Shown: in pieces, positions 17,032-27,197 of the stretch
How the letters are laid out: every line of letters starts with the position of its first letter
How positions within the stretch are numbered: the first letter of the stretch is position 1
Assembly (NCBI RefSeq): GCF_009498295.1
Contig: NZ_CP040813.1
Coordinates: forward strand, 1,495,001-1,559,000
Reading direction: 5' to 3'
DNA: 64,000 bases
Source of the DNA: Oceanihabitans sp. IOP_32
GTDB lineage: Bacteria > Bacteroidota > Bacteroidia > Flavobacteriales > Flavobacteriaceae
The notes under the pieces: generated by a model
What the model saw: only the letters and a program-made list of their open reading frames with translations
The model's database searches: none
What the model was told of the DNA's origin: nothing
Translations under genes and position numbers: made by a program

Positions 17032-18711
17032 TTAGTTAAAAAGTTGTTCTAATATTTTTCTAGTAATTAAATAGGTGGGTTTTACACCCGAGGTGCCCAA
17101 ACCGCCAGAGGCTAAGGTGCTACCCGTTTCTAATGGGTTATCGCTGGCATAATAAGCATAACGCACTTTTACATTGGGACTAATACTGTTTCTAACTTTT
17201 GAAGCCGCTTGAATGGCTTTTTGATAATGCGCCCCTTCCATTTCTAAACCAATAACCTGCCAAGTGGAATTGTGAAAGAATTTTAAAATGTCTTTGTTTT
17301 GCAACGAAGTACCCAGAACGGTTACCATAGACCCTTCGTAAACGTTGACATTTTCACCTTTAAAATCTTCCTTTTTTAATTCGTTTGTAAACGGATAATT
17401 ATCTGCTGTCCCTTCAAAAATATGGGCTTTTGGTATCATAATATCGCCTTTTCCGCCCTCTAAAATACCAGCCTTACCCATTATTGATACGGATTCTACA
17501 TTTAAGTGGATCTTTTCGCCGTTTACTTTATAGGGTTTTAAAAGCTCGTCGATGGTCTCGTAAGCCTGCTCGCCAAAGGCATAATCCATAACAAATACAA
17601 CCGGTTTTTTCGATTTTAGAAGTGCATCGTCTGCTTTTATATCGAGTGTTGAAGTTTCCATTTTTGCTGTATCAAAAATTTGCACATCGATATTAGTGCC
17701 CGAGGTGTCTTTAATATAAATCATCCCATTGAGCAAGGCTTCTTTGGTGACTTTGTTTCGGAGTGCTTCATTCTCTTTTTGGCTTAATGCTTCGTAAACT
17801 TCAAAAATACTTTTTTTAGACTTTAAAGCCTTTGGTGCAAAAAGCGTATTCATTACGCTATGCATATTAGCACTAATAATATGTATGGGACGTTTTAATA
17901 AATCCTTTTTATACAGGGTGTTTTTAATGGTATTCGCCCAAACTTCACCGTGCAAATGATGCCCTAAACGCTCTCTTAGCACCGGACTAAAGGTTATAGT
18001 GCGTTTGTCTTTACCTATTTGCTCTTCTATAGCCAATTTGCCTAACCAATATAAAATGTGTAGTAAACGCTCTGGCTGCTTAGTGGTCGAAAATTTAGAA
18101 TATACCTCTGTTAACTCTTTAAAGGTACGCCCCGTAATATTTGCTAAATGCGTAATCGCAATTTCGCGCTCTTGTTGTGTAAATTTTTTGGTTGATAAGA
18201 CTGCTTTCTCTAATTTTTTCCAATCTCGATTTGTAGCCCCACACTCGTCAATAAGTACTCGATTACTAATTTTATGCGATTCGATAAAAAGAAAGGTGAG
18301 GTGGGTTAAAATATCGTAAATTTCAGAGCGGCCTCTGGTGATTTCAATATTCATTTGATCGCTGTCTATACGATAGCAATTGCGGCGTCTTTTTGGAGGA
18401 ATTATTGGTTGAAAGTGAGAATCGGCATAGCCTTCATCACTTGTTAGATTAATAAATGTGCACTCTTCAATACCAATAGGTAGCCTGTCTATAACATACA
18501 ATAGGCCGTATAATTCTATTTTTTCTTCAGCTATAGAACCGTATATTTCTGGACGCAACACCAAAAGAGACTCCCTTAAAGTCTCGCCCGATACACCCAT
18601 AGGCTTGTAAAACCCACGGTTAAATAAATGGCGCATGGTAATGTACATACGCTCTATAGCGTTAGAGCTTTCTTGAGCTCTTGTTCTTGCATGGTGCTTA
18701 TTTATACCCAT
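17032..18711 (-). CDS. Uncharacterised conserved protein, DUF6909-like
   Basis: 559 residues from the ATG at 18711 (MGINKHHARTRAQ). An in-frame ATG 13 codons earlier is less likely because a -7 promoter motif lies inside that extension. I believe this is the family annotated as DUF6909 in Flavobacteria; function unknown. The C-terminal 200 residues contain GLEMEGAHYQKAI and YYASDNPLETGS. The EMEG motif and its setting recall the nucleoside phosphorylase/MTAN superfamily, where the Glu contacts ribose. The N-terminal half is helical and lacks recognisable motifs. It is the first gene of the polysaccharide transcription unit, 16 bp before wzz, which hints at a regulatory or metabolic link. Confidence 0.7.
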   Translation of the reverse strand: MGINKHHARTRAQESSNAIERMYITMRHLFNRGFYKPMGVSGETLRESLLVLRPEIYGSIAEEKIELYGLLYVIDRLPIGIEECTFINLTSDEGYADSHFQPIIPPKRRRNCYRIDSDQMNIEITRGRSEIYDILTHLTFLFIESHKISNRVLIDECGATNRDWKKLEKAVLSTKKFTQQEREIAITHLANITGRTFKELTEVYSKFSTTKQPERLLHILYWLGKLAIEEQIGKDKRTITFSPVLRERLGHHLHGEVWANTIKNTLYKKDLLKRPIHIISANMHSVMNTLFAPKALKSKKSIFEVYEALSQKENEALRNKVTKEALLNGMIYIKDTSGTNIDVQIFDTAKMETSTLDIKADDALLKSKKPVVFVMDYAFGEQAYETIDELLKPYKVNGEKIHLNVESVSIMGKAGILEGGKGDIMIPKAHIFEGTADNYPFTNELKKEDFKGENVNVYEGSMVTVLGTSLQNKDILKFFHNSTWQVIGLEMEGAHYQKAIQAASKVRNSISPNVKVRYAYYASDNPLETGSTLASGGLGTSGVKPTYLITRKILEQLFN

Positions 18712-18727
18712 ATATTTGTAAATTATT

Positions 18728-18736
18728 GCAAATATA
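18728..18736 (-). promoter_or_regulatory. Bacteroidota -7 promoter element for the polysaccharide locus
   Basis: The reverse strand reads TATATTTGC, a match to TAnnTTTG. It ends 16 nt before the ATG at 18711. No convincing -33 TTG was found at the expected distance. It supports the shorter start of the downstream gene. Confidence 0.5.
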
Positions 18737-18751
18737 GTATTATTTGCCATA

Positions 18752-19049
18752 GTTATACCTTGAAATTATGAAGGCTATTGTTTTTAGCTTAGGTAAGAAA
18801 TATTTATTATTCTGTGTATTAAGGTTTAATTTTCTGTTTGTCCGTTTTTCGCAATACGACGAAAGAATCTACGTTCATCTGCGAAATCAGCGAGAAAACA
18901 AATATTAGATACGGGAGAATTATCCCGCAGATTCCACAGATTTACGCGGATTAAAAATAAATATTTATTTTCGTGTCGGCACAAAGATGTCATCATAAGT
19001 TACTAATTTACAGGTTTATGACATATAGCGGACAATCCATTATTTTTTA
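18752..19049. other. Intergenic, degenerate dispersed repeats
   Basis: No gene. Around 18860-18955 there are pieces of the type GTTCATCTGCGAAATC and CAGATTCCACAGATTTACGC, which I recall as common intergenic repeat fragments in diverse bacteria. The rest is featureless up to the repeat array. Confidence 0.5.
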
Positions 19050-21079
19050 AAAGATTCTTCAGGCGTGCGACCTTCTGAATGACAATGGTGGTGTTTTTGG
19101 GAGGTTTTTTAATAATGAAAACCGTGGAATCTTATGATTGTTCTCGTGGTTTTAATGGAAAGATTGCTTCGTCGTACCTCCTCGCAATGACGGATTTTTG
19201 CGGTGTTATGTCATTCAAAGCAGCCTGTCATTCAGAGCAGCCTGTCATTCAGAGCATAGCGAAGAATCTCACGGTTTTTCTTGTCCTTTCAATCAAAAGA
19301 TTGCTTCGTCGTACCTCCTCGCAATGACGGATTTTTGCGGTGTTATGTCATTCAAAGCAGCCTGGCATTCAGAGCACAGCGAAGAATCTCATGATTTTTA
19401 CTTGTCGTTTTCATTGAAGAGATTGCTTCGTCGTACCTCCTCGCAATGACGGATTTTTGCGGTGTTATGTCATTCAAAGCAGCCTGTCATTCAGAGCATT
19501 CAGAATATATTCGGAGTCGAAGAATCTCACGGTTTCACTTGCCCTTTTAATCAAAAGATTGCTTCGTCATGTTTCCTCGCAATGACGGGTTATTGATGTG
19601 TAGTTGTTTATAACGAATCCTGTCAATTAGAGCATTCCGAATATATTCGGAGTCGAAGAATCTCTTTCTCTATAAAATTAGCATAACCCATTATAAAAGA
19701 TTCTTCAGTCGTTCCTCCTTCTGAATGACAGACGTGGATTATTCAAAGCAGCCTGTCATTCAGAGCGCAGCGAAGAATCTCATGATTTTTACTTGTCGTT
19801 TTCATTGAAGAGATTGCTTTGTCATGCTTCCTCGCAATGACGGGTTTTTAAGGTGTGCTGTTATTCGAAGGAGTTTGTTATACAGAGCGTAGCCTGTCAT
19901 TCAGAGCACAGCGAAGAATCTTACGATTTTACTTGTCGTTTTCATTGAAGAGATTGCTTCGTCGTACCTCCTCGCAATGACGGGTTATTGATGTGTGTAG
20001 TTGTTTATAACGAATCCTGTCAATCAGAGCAGCCTGTCAATCAGAGCACAGCGAAGAATCTCATGATTTTTACTTGTCGTTTTCATTGAAGAGATTGCTT
20101 CGTCGTACCTCCTCGCAATGACGGGTTATTGATGTGTATAGTTGTTTATAACGAATCCTGTCAATCAGAGCAAAGTGAAGAATCTCTTTCTCTATAAGCT
20201 TAGCATAACCCATTATAAAAGATTCTTCAGTCGTGCCTCCTTCTGAATGACAAGCGTGGATTATTCAGGGCAGCCTGTCATTCAGAGCGCAGCGAAGAAT
20301 CTTACGATTTTACTTGCCCTTTTATTTGAAAGATTGCTTCGTCATGCTTCCTCGCAATGACGGGTTTTTACGGTATTATGTCATTCAAAGCAGCCTGTCA
20401 TTCAGAGCGCAGCGAAGAATCTCATGATTTTACTTGCTGTTTTCATTGAAGAGATTGCTTCGTCGTACCTCCTCGCAATGACGGGTTATTGATGTGTGTT
20501 GTTATTAATAGCATCGTTTCAATCAAAACGCAGCCTGTCTTTTAAAGCGAGTCTGTCATTCAGAGCATTCCGAATATATTCGGAGTCGAAGAATCTCTTT
20601 CTCTATAAAATTAGCATAACCCATTATAAAGATTCTTTAGTCGTGCCTCCTTCTGAATGACAGACGTCGATTATTCAAAGTGAATCCTGTCATTCAGAGC
20701 ACAGCGAAGAATCTCATGATTTTTACTTGTCGTTTTCATTGAAGAGATGGCGCCGTCATGATTCCTCGCAATGACGGATTTTTGCGGTGTTATGTCATTC
20801 AAAGCAGCCTGTCATTCAGAGCATAGCGAAGAATCTCATGATTTTTACTTGTCGTTTTCATTGAAGAGATTGCTTCGTCATGCTTCCTCGCAATGACGGA
20901 TTTTTGCGGTGTTATGTCATTCAAAGCAGCCTGTCATTCAGAGCGCAGCGAAGAATCTCATGATTTTTACTTGTCGTTTTCATTGAAGAGATTGCTTCGT
21001 CATGCTTCCTCGCAATGACGGGTTTTTAAATGTGCTGTCATGCTGAGCGCAGCCAGTTATGCAGAGCGTCGCGCAGCGT
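19050..21079. repeat. REP-like repeat array 1 (2 kb mosaic)
   Basis: Non-coding mosaic of three modules. Module B (AGATTGCTTCGTCGTACC then CTCGCAATGACGG) occurs 12 times. Module A (CTGTCATTCAGAGC, then CAGCGAAGAATCT) alternates with it. Module A' is A inverted (AAGATTCTTCAGTCGTGCC then TTCTGAATGACA). Some A copies carry an inserted palindrome ATTCCGAATATATTCGG. A and B share the frame AGATT...AATGAC, so they belong to one palindromic family. Spacing is mostly 120-140 bp. There is no transposase nearby. The open frames within it are spurious. Confidence 0.9.
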
Positions 21080-21080
21080 G

Positions 21081-22571
21081 TTAGGCTAATTTTAAACAAT
21101 CGACAATCTTTCTGTCGTTGGATAAACGGGGAATTTTATTTTGTCCGCCCAATTTTCCAACAGACTTCATATACTCTTGAAAACCATCCTTTTTAACTTT
21201 AGTAATTTTTAGGGGCTGTAATACCTTACCCGCTATTAAATCGAAATAATAACTGTTTTGTTGTTGTAAGGCTTGGTCTATTTTTTGCGCCAAAGCGGAG
21301 AGGTCTTCTGGTGCATTCTCGAATTCTATAAACCATTCGTGATAGGGTAAGCCATCAGCAGGGGTTATTTGTGGCGCCACTGTAAATTCTGAAACCCGTA
21401 TGCTAGTATGATGTGTGGCCTCTTGCATAGCTTGTTCGACCTCTTTGCCTATGACATGTTCGCCAAAGGCCGAAATAAAATGTTTAATTCTACCTGAAAC
21501 GATTACACGGTAAGGTTTTGTGGAAGTAAATTGAACGGTATCGCCAATATTATAGGCCCAAAGTCCGGCATTGGTTGAGATAATCATTACATAATTCACC
21601 CCAATTTCGACATCGGCTATGGTAATACGTTTTGGGTTTTCGCTAAAAAATTCGTCTGCTTTTATAAACTCGTAAAAAATACCCGAATCTAATTGGAGTA
21701 ACATCCCTTTTTCGTTCTGCTTATCTTGATAGGCAAAAAATCCTTCGCTAGCAGGATACAACTCGATACTATCGACTTTTCTACCAATAAGATTCTCGAA
21801 TTTAGCACGGTAAGGCTCATAATTAACGCCTCCAAATATAAAGAGGTTGAAATTTTTAAAAATATCGCCCACCTGTTTCCCCGTTTTCTGCTGAAGTTTT
21901 TCAAAATACATTTGAACCCAAGACGGAATTCCCGAAATAACCGTCATATCTTCTGCTAAGGTTTCTTCAACTATGGCATCGACTTTGGTTTCCCAATCTT
22001 CGATACAGTTGGTTTCTAGTGAAGGTAATCTGTTTTTTTGAAGATATTTAGGGACATAATGTGCTACAATTCCAGAGAGACGCCCCAATTGAATGCCGTT
22101 TTTTTCTTCTAAAACAGGACTGCCTTGTAAAAAAATCATTTTACCATCTACAAATTTGGCATTACCCGTGTCGTGAATATATAGTAAAATGGCATTTCTG
22201 GCCGCTTCAATATGTGTTGGCATACTGTCTTTAGTAATAGGGATGTATTTGGAACCCGAAGTCGTACCAGAGGTTTTAGCAAAATACAGCGGTTTCCCTT
22301 TCCAAAGAATATCTTCATTACCCGCAACAACTTGGTCGACATAAGGTTTTAGCGCTTCGTAATCTCTTACAGGTACTCGTTTTACAAAATCGGCATGACT
22401 TTTTATATTTTTAAAGTCGTGGTCTTTACCAAACTGGGTTTGGCTCGCCTGATGTATTAAGCTACTAAAAACTTTATTTTGAGTTTCGATGGGATTATTT
22501 GCCCATTTTTGAACGCGTTTATAAATATATTTTGCAAAAGGTTTTGCTAAAACTGATTTTATTGATGTCAT
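21081..22571 (-). CDS. GH3-family (acyl-acid-amido-synthetase-like) protein
   Basis: 496 residues, full length for bacterial GH3 homologues. It is an ANL-type adenylating fold: the P-loop-like AKTSGTTSGSKYIPIT lies near residue 107, ELYPASEGFFAYQ in the centre, and YNIGDTVQFTS then VSGRIKHFISAFGEH near the hinge. Plant relatives conjugate amino acids to hormones; the substrate of Bacteroidota members is unknown. The ATG directly follows the stop codon of the M23 peptidase gene, so the two are an operon. The stop codon sits at the very edge of the repeat array. Confidence 0.88.
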   Translation of the reverse strand: MTSIKSVLAKPFAKYIYKRVQKWANNPIETQNKVFSSLIHQASQTQFGKDHDFKNIKSHADFVKRVPVRDYEALKPYVDQVVAGNEDILWKGKPLYFAKTSGTTSGSKYIPITKDSMPTHIEAARNAILLYIHDTGNAKFVDGKMIFLQGSPVLEEKNGIQLGRLSGIVAHYVPKYLQKNRLPSLETNCIEDWETKVDAIVEETLAEDMTVISGIPSWVQMYFEKLQQKTGKQVGDIFKNFNLFIFGGVNYEPYRAKFENLIGRKVDSIELYPASEGFFAYQDKQNEKGMLLQLDSGIFYEFIKADEFFSENPKRITIADVEIGVNYVMIISTNAGLWAYNIGDTVQFTSTKPYRVIVSGRIKHFISAFGEHVIGKEVEQAMQEATHHTSIRVSEFTVAPQITPADGLPYHEWFIEFENAPEDLSALAQKIDQALQQQNSYYFDLIAGKVLQPLKITKVKKDGFQEYMKSVGKLGGQNKIPRLSNDRKIVDCLKLA

Positions 22572-23441
22572 TTAATTAAAATCTATAAAGTTTGAAGGGT
22601 CTATGGAATAGCCATCGTTCCAGAGTTCGAAATGTAAATGTGGGCCTGTAGAAAATTCGCCAGAATCGCCTGCCGTAGCAACAACTTCGCCTGCTTTTAC
22701 CAAATCGCCTTGGGTTTTAACTAAGGAACTGTTATGCTTGTACACCGAAATTAAACCATAACTGTGTTCTATAATAATAACATGACCTGTAGTTGGCGAC
22801 CATTCTGCAAAAATTACAATACCATCGGCAGTGGCTTTAACTGGAGCATCTTGTACTACAGCAATGTCTACCGCATAATGCTTTTTTTCAAGGCTATAAG
22901 GTTCACTAATTGTGCCGTTTACAGGTGGAAACAACACAAAATTAGCGCCTGCTGTTGCCGATTCAAATAAATTATATTTATCTTCTTTAGACACTTTTTC
23001 GCGTAACAAGGAGTCTTCTAAGCTAGGATTGAAATCGACTTCGCTGGCCTCAACCTTAATGGATTCGATGATAGAATCTTTATTAAATTCTACCGCACTA
23101 ACATCGCCTTGTAAAACCTTTTTAATGGAAGAAAAATACAATTCGTTCATAGAAATGACCCGTTGCAAAGAGTCGGTTTTATAATTAAGTGCCATCGCTC
23201 TCTTTTTTAATGCTGTAGAGGAATACCCAGGAATGTATTCCCGCAGTGGCGTGTAGGCAATTAAACCATAAGTACCCGTAAATAAAACAATTAAAAACAA
23301 TGTTGCCGTTACAAAAACATTGAGTCGTGTTAATTTAAAGGATAAACGCTCTTCGAAAGTATTCTCGGTTAAAATGACCAACCGATACTTATCGAGCAGC
23401 TTGCGCTTAATTTTTTTATGTGGTTTATTATCGTGTTTCAT
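22572..23441 (-). CDS. M23 family metallopeptidase, membrane-anchored
   Basis: 289 residues. A basic cytoplasmic start (KPHKKIKRKLLDKYR) precedes one membrane segment at about 38-60. A linker follows, then a C-terminal M23 domain with zinc ligands in HYAVDIAV (HxxxD) and the final HLHFELW (HxH), both intact. It should cleave peptidoglycan cross-links on the periplasmic side. A -7 element lies 7 nt upstream of the start, and tatA is transcribed divergently. Confidence 0.92.
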   Translation of the reverse strand: MKHDNKPHKKIKRKLLDKYRLVILTENTFEERLSFKLTRLNVFVTATLFLIVLFTGTYGLIAYTPLREYIPGYSSTALKKRAMALNYKTDSLQRVISMNELYFSSIKKVLQGDVSAVEFNKDSIIESIKVEASEVDFNPSLEDSLLREKVSKEDKYNLFESATAGANFVLFPPVNGTISEPYSLEKKHYAVDIAVVQDAPVKATADGIVIFAEWSPTTGHVIIIEHSYGLISVYKHNSSLVKTQGDLVKAGEVVATAGDSGEFSTGPHLHFELWNDGYSIDPSNFIDFN

Positions 23442-23448
23442 TATAAAA

Positions 23449-23456
23449 CAAAAGTA
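23449..23456 (-). promoter_or_regulatory. -7 element of the M23/GH3 operon
   Basis: The reverse strand reads TACTTTTG, fitting TAnnTTTG, just upstream of the ATG at 23441. This implies a very short or absent leader. Confidence 0.4.
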
Positions 23457-23531
23457 TATAAAATTATTACAAGTGGCGATTGCCCTAATGCTAAAGTTAT
23501 GCTTAAAACGATTATATTACAGTTTAATTAT

Positions 23532-23540
23532 TAACTTTGC
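23532..23540 (+). promoter_or_regulatory. -7 element of tatA
   Basis: TAACTTTGC matches TAnnTTTG, 18 nt before the tatA ATG. No clear -33 motif. Confidence 0.5.
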
Positions 23541-23558
23541 TTTACAAAATTATAAATT

Positions 23559-23750
23559 ATGATTCTAGCAAATATATTTTTAGCCATTGGTCCTTGGCAA
23601 ATCGCACTCATTGTAGTGATTGTTTTATTGTTATTTGGAGGTAAAAAAATACCTGAATTAATGCGCGGACTTGGAAGTGGCATTAAAGAGTTTAAAGATG
23701 CTAGTAAAGAAGAGGAGGAGGACAATAAAAAAGAATCTAAAAAAGACTAG
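23559..23750 (+). CDS. tatA: Sec-independent translocase protein TatA
   Basis: 63 residues. One N-terminal membrane helix ([12 protein letters not shown]) is followed by the hallmark [20 protein letters not shown] amphipathic helix and a charged, Glu/Lys-rich tail. TatA oligomers form the passage for folded proteins with twin-arginine signals. It stands alone here; tatC is not in the window. Confidence 0.95.
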   Translation: MILANIFLAIGPWQIALIVVIVLLLFGGKKIPELMRGLGSGIKEFKDASKEEEEDNKKESKKD

Positions 23751-24124
23751 TTGTCTTTGGTTTAAATTTTAATGAGGTTAGTCTGTTTAGATTGTGCTTT
23801 TTCAATCGAAAAACAGCTTAAACATAAAGTAAAAACTACTTACTTTATACACTCATTGAGATTTTAAATAGAATAGACGAGCTTAATAAAACAACACTTT
23901 TTTGTAATGTAATTTTATTTTGGTCTTGTGTATTAGGCTTGGTATGCTCCGGTTTTTTATCTGCCAAAGCTGCACCTCAGGCCACTTAATAAGGCTATGA
24001 AAACGGCGTGTTATTTTAAGCTAAGTTTAAAATCTACATGGTATTTTAAGTCGTAAAACTAAGCTTCATTTTTTTTAGCTTTAGACTTCACATACCCACA
24101 TCGTCTGTGCTATTATCTTATAAA
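23751..24124. other. Intergenic, no gene seen
   Basis: 374 bp between the convergent tatA and the DUF4837 gene. All frames are short. No clear terminator, RNA or element was recognised. Confidence 0.6.
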
Positions 24125-25102
24125 CTAATTGATGTTTACAGATTTAATTATGGCCTCCAATTCGAACATGTGATTTCTTTTCTCGACAGATGGTGCAAAA
24201 GCAAAGCCTTCGAGAACCACCCAACGCTTATTAATTTTATCTTCGATAACATAATTAATATAAGGACCTCCCATAAAAGCGCCCTCAACTTGCCATAGTC
24301 CTCTGGTTTCGAATGCCATTTTATTGTCTATTATAGTTTCTATTTGAAAAGAGGTATAGGCATTTTCGGTGATCATAAAAGACCCATCAACGGGACCCGA
24401 AATATATTGTTTTCCTATTGAATCTCGAATTTTTATGACTTGATTTATAACATCGTCATTTTTAGTTATAGCGCTTTGTGGCAACTCGTATATTAAAATA
24501 TTTGTTGTGCCTGTAGAGATGTCTTTACGAAGCCAAAAAAAGTCGTCGGTTTGCTTGGCGATACGGTAAGCCGTTTGAAACTTGATACTTAACCCTAATG
24601 TTTCTTCTATGCTTTTAGTTCGATTTAAGGATTTACCAATGCGGCGCATCTGTTCTCTTAACTCTTCTTTTTTAAATTCTTCTAATATTTTTTCAGTATG
24701 TTCTTTTAATAAACCTATAATTTCGGTTTTGGTTTTACCCGCAACCACAATTACTTTTTGGGGTTTGGCATACACATTTTCAGAAACTTTAAACTCCGCT
24801 TGTTTGCCCGTTTCGATTTTTAAAATGGACCGGTTTCTGGTTACAAAATCTGAAAACACCTGGGTGGGTATTTGATTAATGCTAAACATAGGCTCGTCTA
24901 CCGGAAAACCATATATTGGTGTGCTTAAAACCCCTCTAATAGCTTCGCCCACACTGCCTTTCCATAAGTCGTTGCTAGTTACCACCAAAATATTATTTAC
25001 ATTTCCAGAGGAATCGAAAAGTATTCTTTCGTTTGCCGATTTTTTATCGCCACAAGACAGTATCACTAGAGCGGTTAATGTTATTAGAATAAAATGACGC
25101 AT
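24125..25102 (-). CDS. DUF4837 family lipoprotein
   Basis: 325 residues. The lipoprotein signal has a lipobox in VILSCGDKKS. The mature part matches what I know of DUF4837 in Bacteroidota: NILVVTSNDLWKGSVGEAIR near the start, a central helical hinge (EELREQMRRIGKSLNRTK), a repeat of the fold, and RGLWQVEGAFMGGPYINY near the end. Function unknown, probably periplasmic or outer-membrane anchored. It lies 26 bp downstream of the LysM transglycosylase on the same strand, which hints at a cell-envelope role. Confidence 0.85.
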   Translation of the reverse strand: MRHFILITLTALVILSCGDKKSANERILFDSSGNVNNILVVTSNDLWKGSVGEAIRGVLSTPIYGFPVDEPMFSINQIPTQVFSDFVTRNRSILKIETGKQAEFKVSENVYAKPQKVIVVAGKTKTEIIGLLKEHTEKILEEFKKEELREQMRRIGKSLNRTKSIEETLGLSIKFQTAYRIAKQTDDFFWLRKDISTGTTNILIYELPQSAITKNDDVINQVIKIRDSIGKQYISGPVDGSFMITENAYTSFQIETIIDNKMAFETRGLWQVEGAFMGGPYINYVIEDKINKRWVVLEGFAFAPSVEKRNHMFELEAIIKSVNIN

Positions 25103-25128
25103 AATTTAAATTTTAATTTATATGAAAT

Positions 25129-26679
25129 TTAGCCTCTACCGATTTTAAGTTTCATACCTACTTTTAATTTATTACCACTAATACCGTTCCAATCTTTAAT
25201 ATCTTGGACAGAAACTCCCGAAAATTTTTGTGCAATACTCCAAAGCGAGTCACCTTGTTTTACAGTATATGTGGTAACCTTACCAGAAATAGGTTTTGGT
25301 TTTGTTGTTTTGCTTGTTGATGTTGAACCAGATACGTGTGGTTTGCGCGGGTAAATGGTTAAGCGTTGCCCAATTTTTAGGTTGTTGCTTCTTAAACCAT
25401 TCCATTTTTTTATTTGGCTAACGCGCACGCCATATTTTCTAGCAATTTTACCCAAATAATCACCAGATTTTACACGGTAACGCAGGCTGGCATTGGCCGT
25501 GAAAAATTGAGGTAGGGGTTTTTCTCGCTTGGCCAATTCTGCTTTAGCCATGGCGTAAATTTTATCTTCATGAGTTACAAAATTACCAACCACATTACGG
25601 GGCAAGCGCAAAACGTAATCCTTTTTTTCGATATAAGGTATAATATCTAATTTATATGAAGGGTTTAAAAACTGAAGCGTTTCTATAGGGGTGCCCGTAA
25701 CTTCGGCAACTTGGTCGAGGGTAATTAGATGTTTCACCTTAATGGTATCGGTTTCAAATAGGGCAAATTCTGGTTTTATTTTCTCGAAACCATGGGCTTC
25801 GGCGTATTCAAAAATATACATATTGGCCAAAAACGCTGGTAAATAGCCTGCAGTTTCCCGCGGTAAATTATGCCGAATATTCCAGTAGTTTTGGTAGCCG
25901 CCAGAACGTCTTATCGCTTTTGTAACGTTGCCAGGGCCCGAGTTGTAAGCTGCCAAGGCTAAATCCCAATCACCAAAAATTTTATACAATCGCGCTAAGT
26001 ACTTAGCAGCCGCTTTAGTCGATTTTATAGGATCGCTGCGCTCGTCTACATAACTGCTCACATCCAACCCGTACTCTTTACCAGTACCAAACATAAACTG
26101 CCACAAACCAGTAGCGCCAACTCTAGATTTTGCTCTAGGTTTTAAAGCCGATTCTACAATGGCCAGATATTTTATTTCTAGAGGAATGTTGTGGTTGTCT
26201 AATTCACGCTCAAACATGGGAAAATAAAATGCACTTAAGGTCATTAATTTTTGTAAATGCTTTCTGCGATTTTTTAAATAAGATTTTATAACACTCTCTA
26301 AAGCTGGATTATACGCGACATTAAATGGGGTTCTGGCATCCAGTTCTTTTAAGCGTTTTTTAAGCGTATCGGTAGGTAATTCTGGATAATCTATAGGTTG
26401 GTAGCTAAGTTCTCTTACCGATTTATAGATGGTATCGTATAGGTTGTTATTGTATAATTCCTCAAGCCACTTTTCGTCTAACTTTTTTGCAAACTCTAAG
26501 TCTTCAAAGTTTTTATTAGAAGTGCTATCTACTTTCACAGCTATGGTTCTTGTTTTTAAATTATTCCCATCGATTATAGAATCTCTAATGGGATTTTGAG
26601 CTGAAATAGAATCTTGTGTTTGCGAAACACAAACACTAAAATTTAAAAATAAGCACACTGTAAAAATTCGAAAAGCCAT
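25129..26679 (-). CDS. LysM-containing lytic transglycosylase (MltD-like)
   Basis: 516 residues from the ATG at 26679, where MAFRIFTVCLFLNFSVCVSQ is a signal peptide. The frame is open 39 codons further upstream, but that part is basic and lacks a signal. An SLT domain follows: LAIVESALKPRAKS carries the catalytic Glu, then GATGLWQFM, and AYNSGPGNVTKAIRR completes the family 1D signature. Two LysM modules at the C-terminus (RVKSGDYLGKIARKYGV and TVKQGDSLWSIAQKF) bind peptidoglycan. It cleaves glycan strands to 1,6-anhydro ends. First gene of an operon with DUF4837. Confidence 0.93.
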   Translation of the reverse strand: MAFRIFTVCLFLNFSVCVSQTQDSISAQNPIRDSIIDGNNLKTRTIAVKVDSTSNKNFEDLEFAKKLDEKWLEELYNNNLYDTIYKSVRELSYQPIDYPELPTDTLKKRLKELDARTPFNVAYNPALESVIKSYLKNRRKHLQKLMTLSAFYFPMFERELDNHNIPLEIKYLAIVESALKPRAKSRVGATGLWQFMFGTGKEYGLDVSSYVDERSDPIKSTKAAAKYLARLYKIFGDWDLALAAYNSGPGNVTKAIRRSGGYQNYWNIRHNLPRETAGYLPAFLANMYIFEYAEAHGFEKIKPEFALFETDTIKVKHLITLDQVAEVTGTPIETLQFLNPSYKLDIIPYIEKKDYVLRLPRNVVGNFVTHEDKIYAMAKAELAKREKPLPQFFTANASLRYRVKSGDYLGKIARKYGVRVSQIKKWNGLRSNNLKIGQRLTIYPRKPHVSGSTSTSKTTKPKPISGKVTTYTVKQGDSLWSIAQKFSGVSVQDIKDWNGISGNKLKVGMKLKIGRG

Positions 26680-27170
26680 AACGTTTATTCTGTTAATATT
26701 AATCTTATACCGAGCATAAAATACGCCAAAGTAAAGATGTAACGGTAACTGGGCGAAATTCGTATTTTTTAGGGGAAATATAAAATTTTTGTTCAAAATA
26801 CTTTTCTGGCTATGTCATATATCATCTTAAAAAATAAAGTCATACCATTATATAGCAAAATATTTACTTTTTTTTTTTAGATTGCTATCAAGGTATTATA
26901 AATTGCCATCCTATTAAGGACATCGGTATTTTATTTTAAAAACCAATACTTGTTTTTAGCGTACTGCTATTGGCTTCTCGCCGATTATGGAGACCTGTCT
27001 GCCGGCAGGCAAGTAAGGCAGATTTTTTTTAATAATAAGGCCAAAACGCATACACACTTCTCTTTCGCGATAAGAAGTATGTGGTACTTATGTCTTAAAA
27101 AATTCATCTGAATATAAAATCCGCTTCGTCTAAAAACAAGCTCTAAACGCATAGCGAATACTAATTTTAT
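26680..27170. other. Divergent intergenic region with a GC-rich palindrome
   Basis: About 490 bp between the divergent transglycosylase and rnpA. The only marked feature is CTGTCTGCCGGCAGGCAAG at about 26996-27013, a near-palindrome of a type I recall as a dispersed repeat in Bacteroidota. No gene supported. Confidence 0.5.
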
Positions 27171-27178
27171 TACCTTTG
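27171..27178 (+). promoter_or_regulatory. -7 element of rnpA
   Basis: TACCTTTG matches TAnnTTTG, 19 nt before the rnpA start codon. It supports the TTG start because transcripts would begin only a few bases before it. Confidence 0.5.
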
Positions 27179-27197
27179 AATTTAAAACGACCAACTG

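Noticed and set aside
19079-19449. Two 82-83 codon open frames in repeat array 1
   Set aside because: They are translations of the REP-like modules and repeat with them. They have no start context or family resemblance.
19050-21079. Possible CRISPR array
   Set aside because: Modules are imperfect, alternate in type and orientation, and have similar rather than unique spacers. No cas genes are present.
26680-26796. 39-codon N-terminal extension of the LysM transglycosylase
   Set aside because: The extension precedes a clear signal peptide and would bury it.
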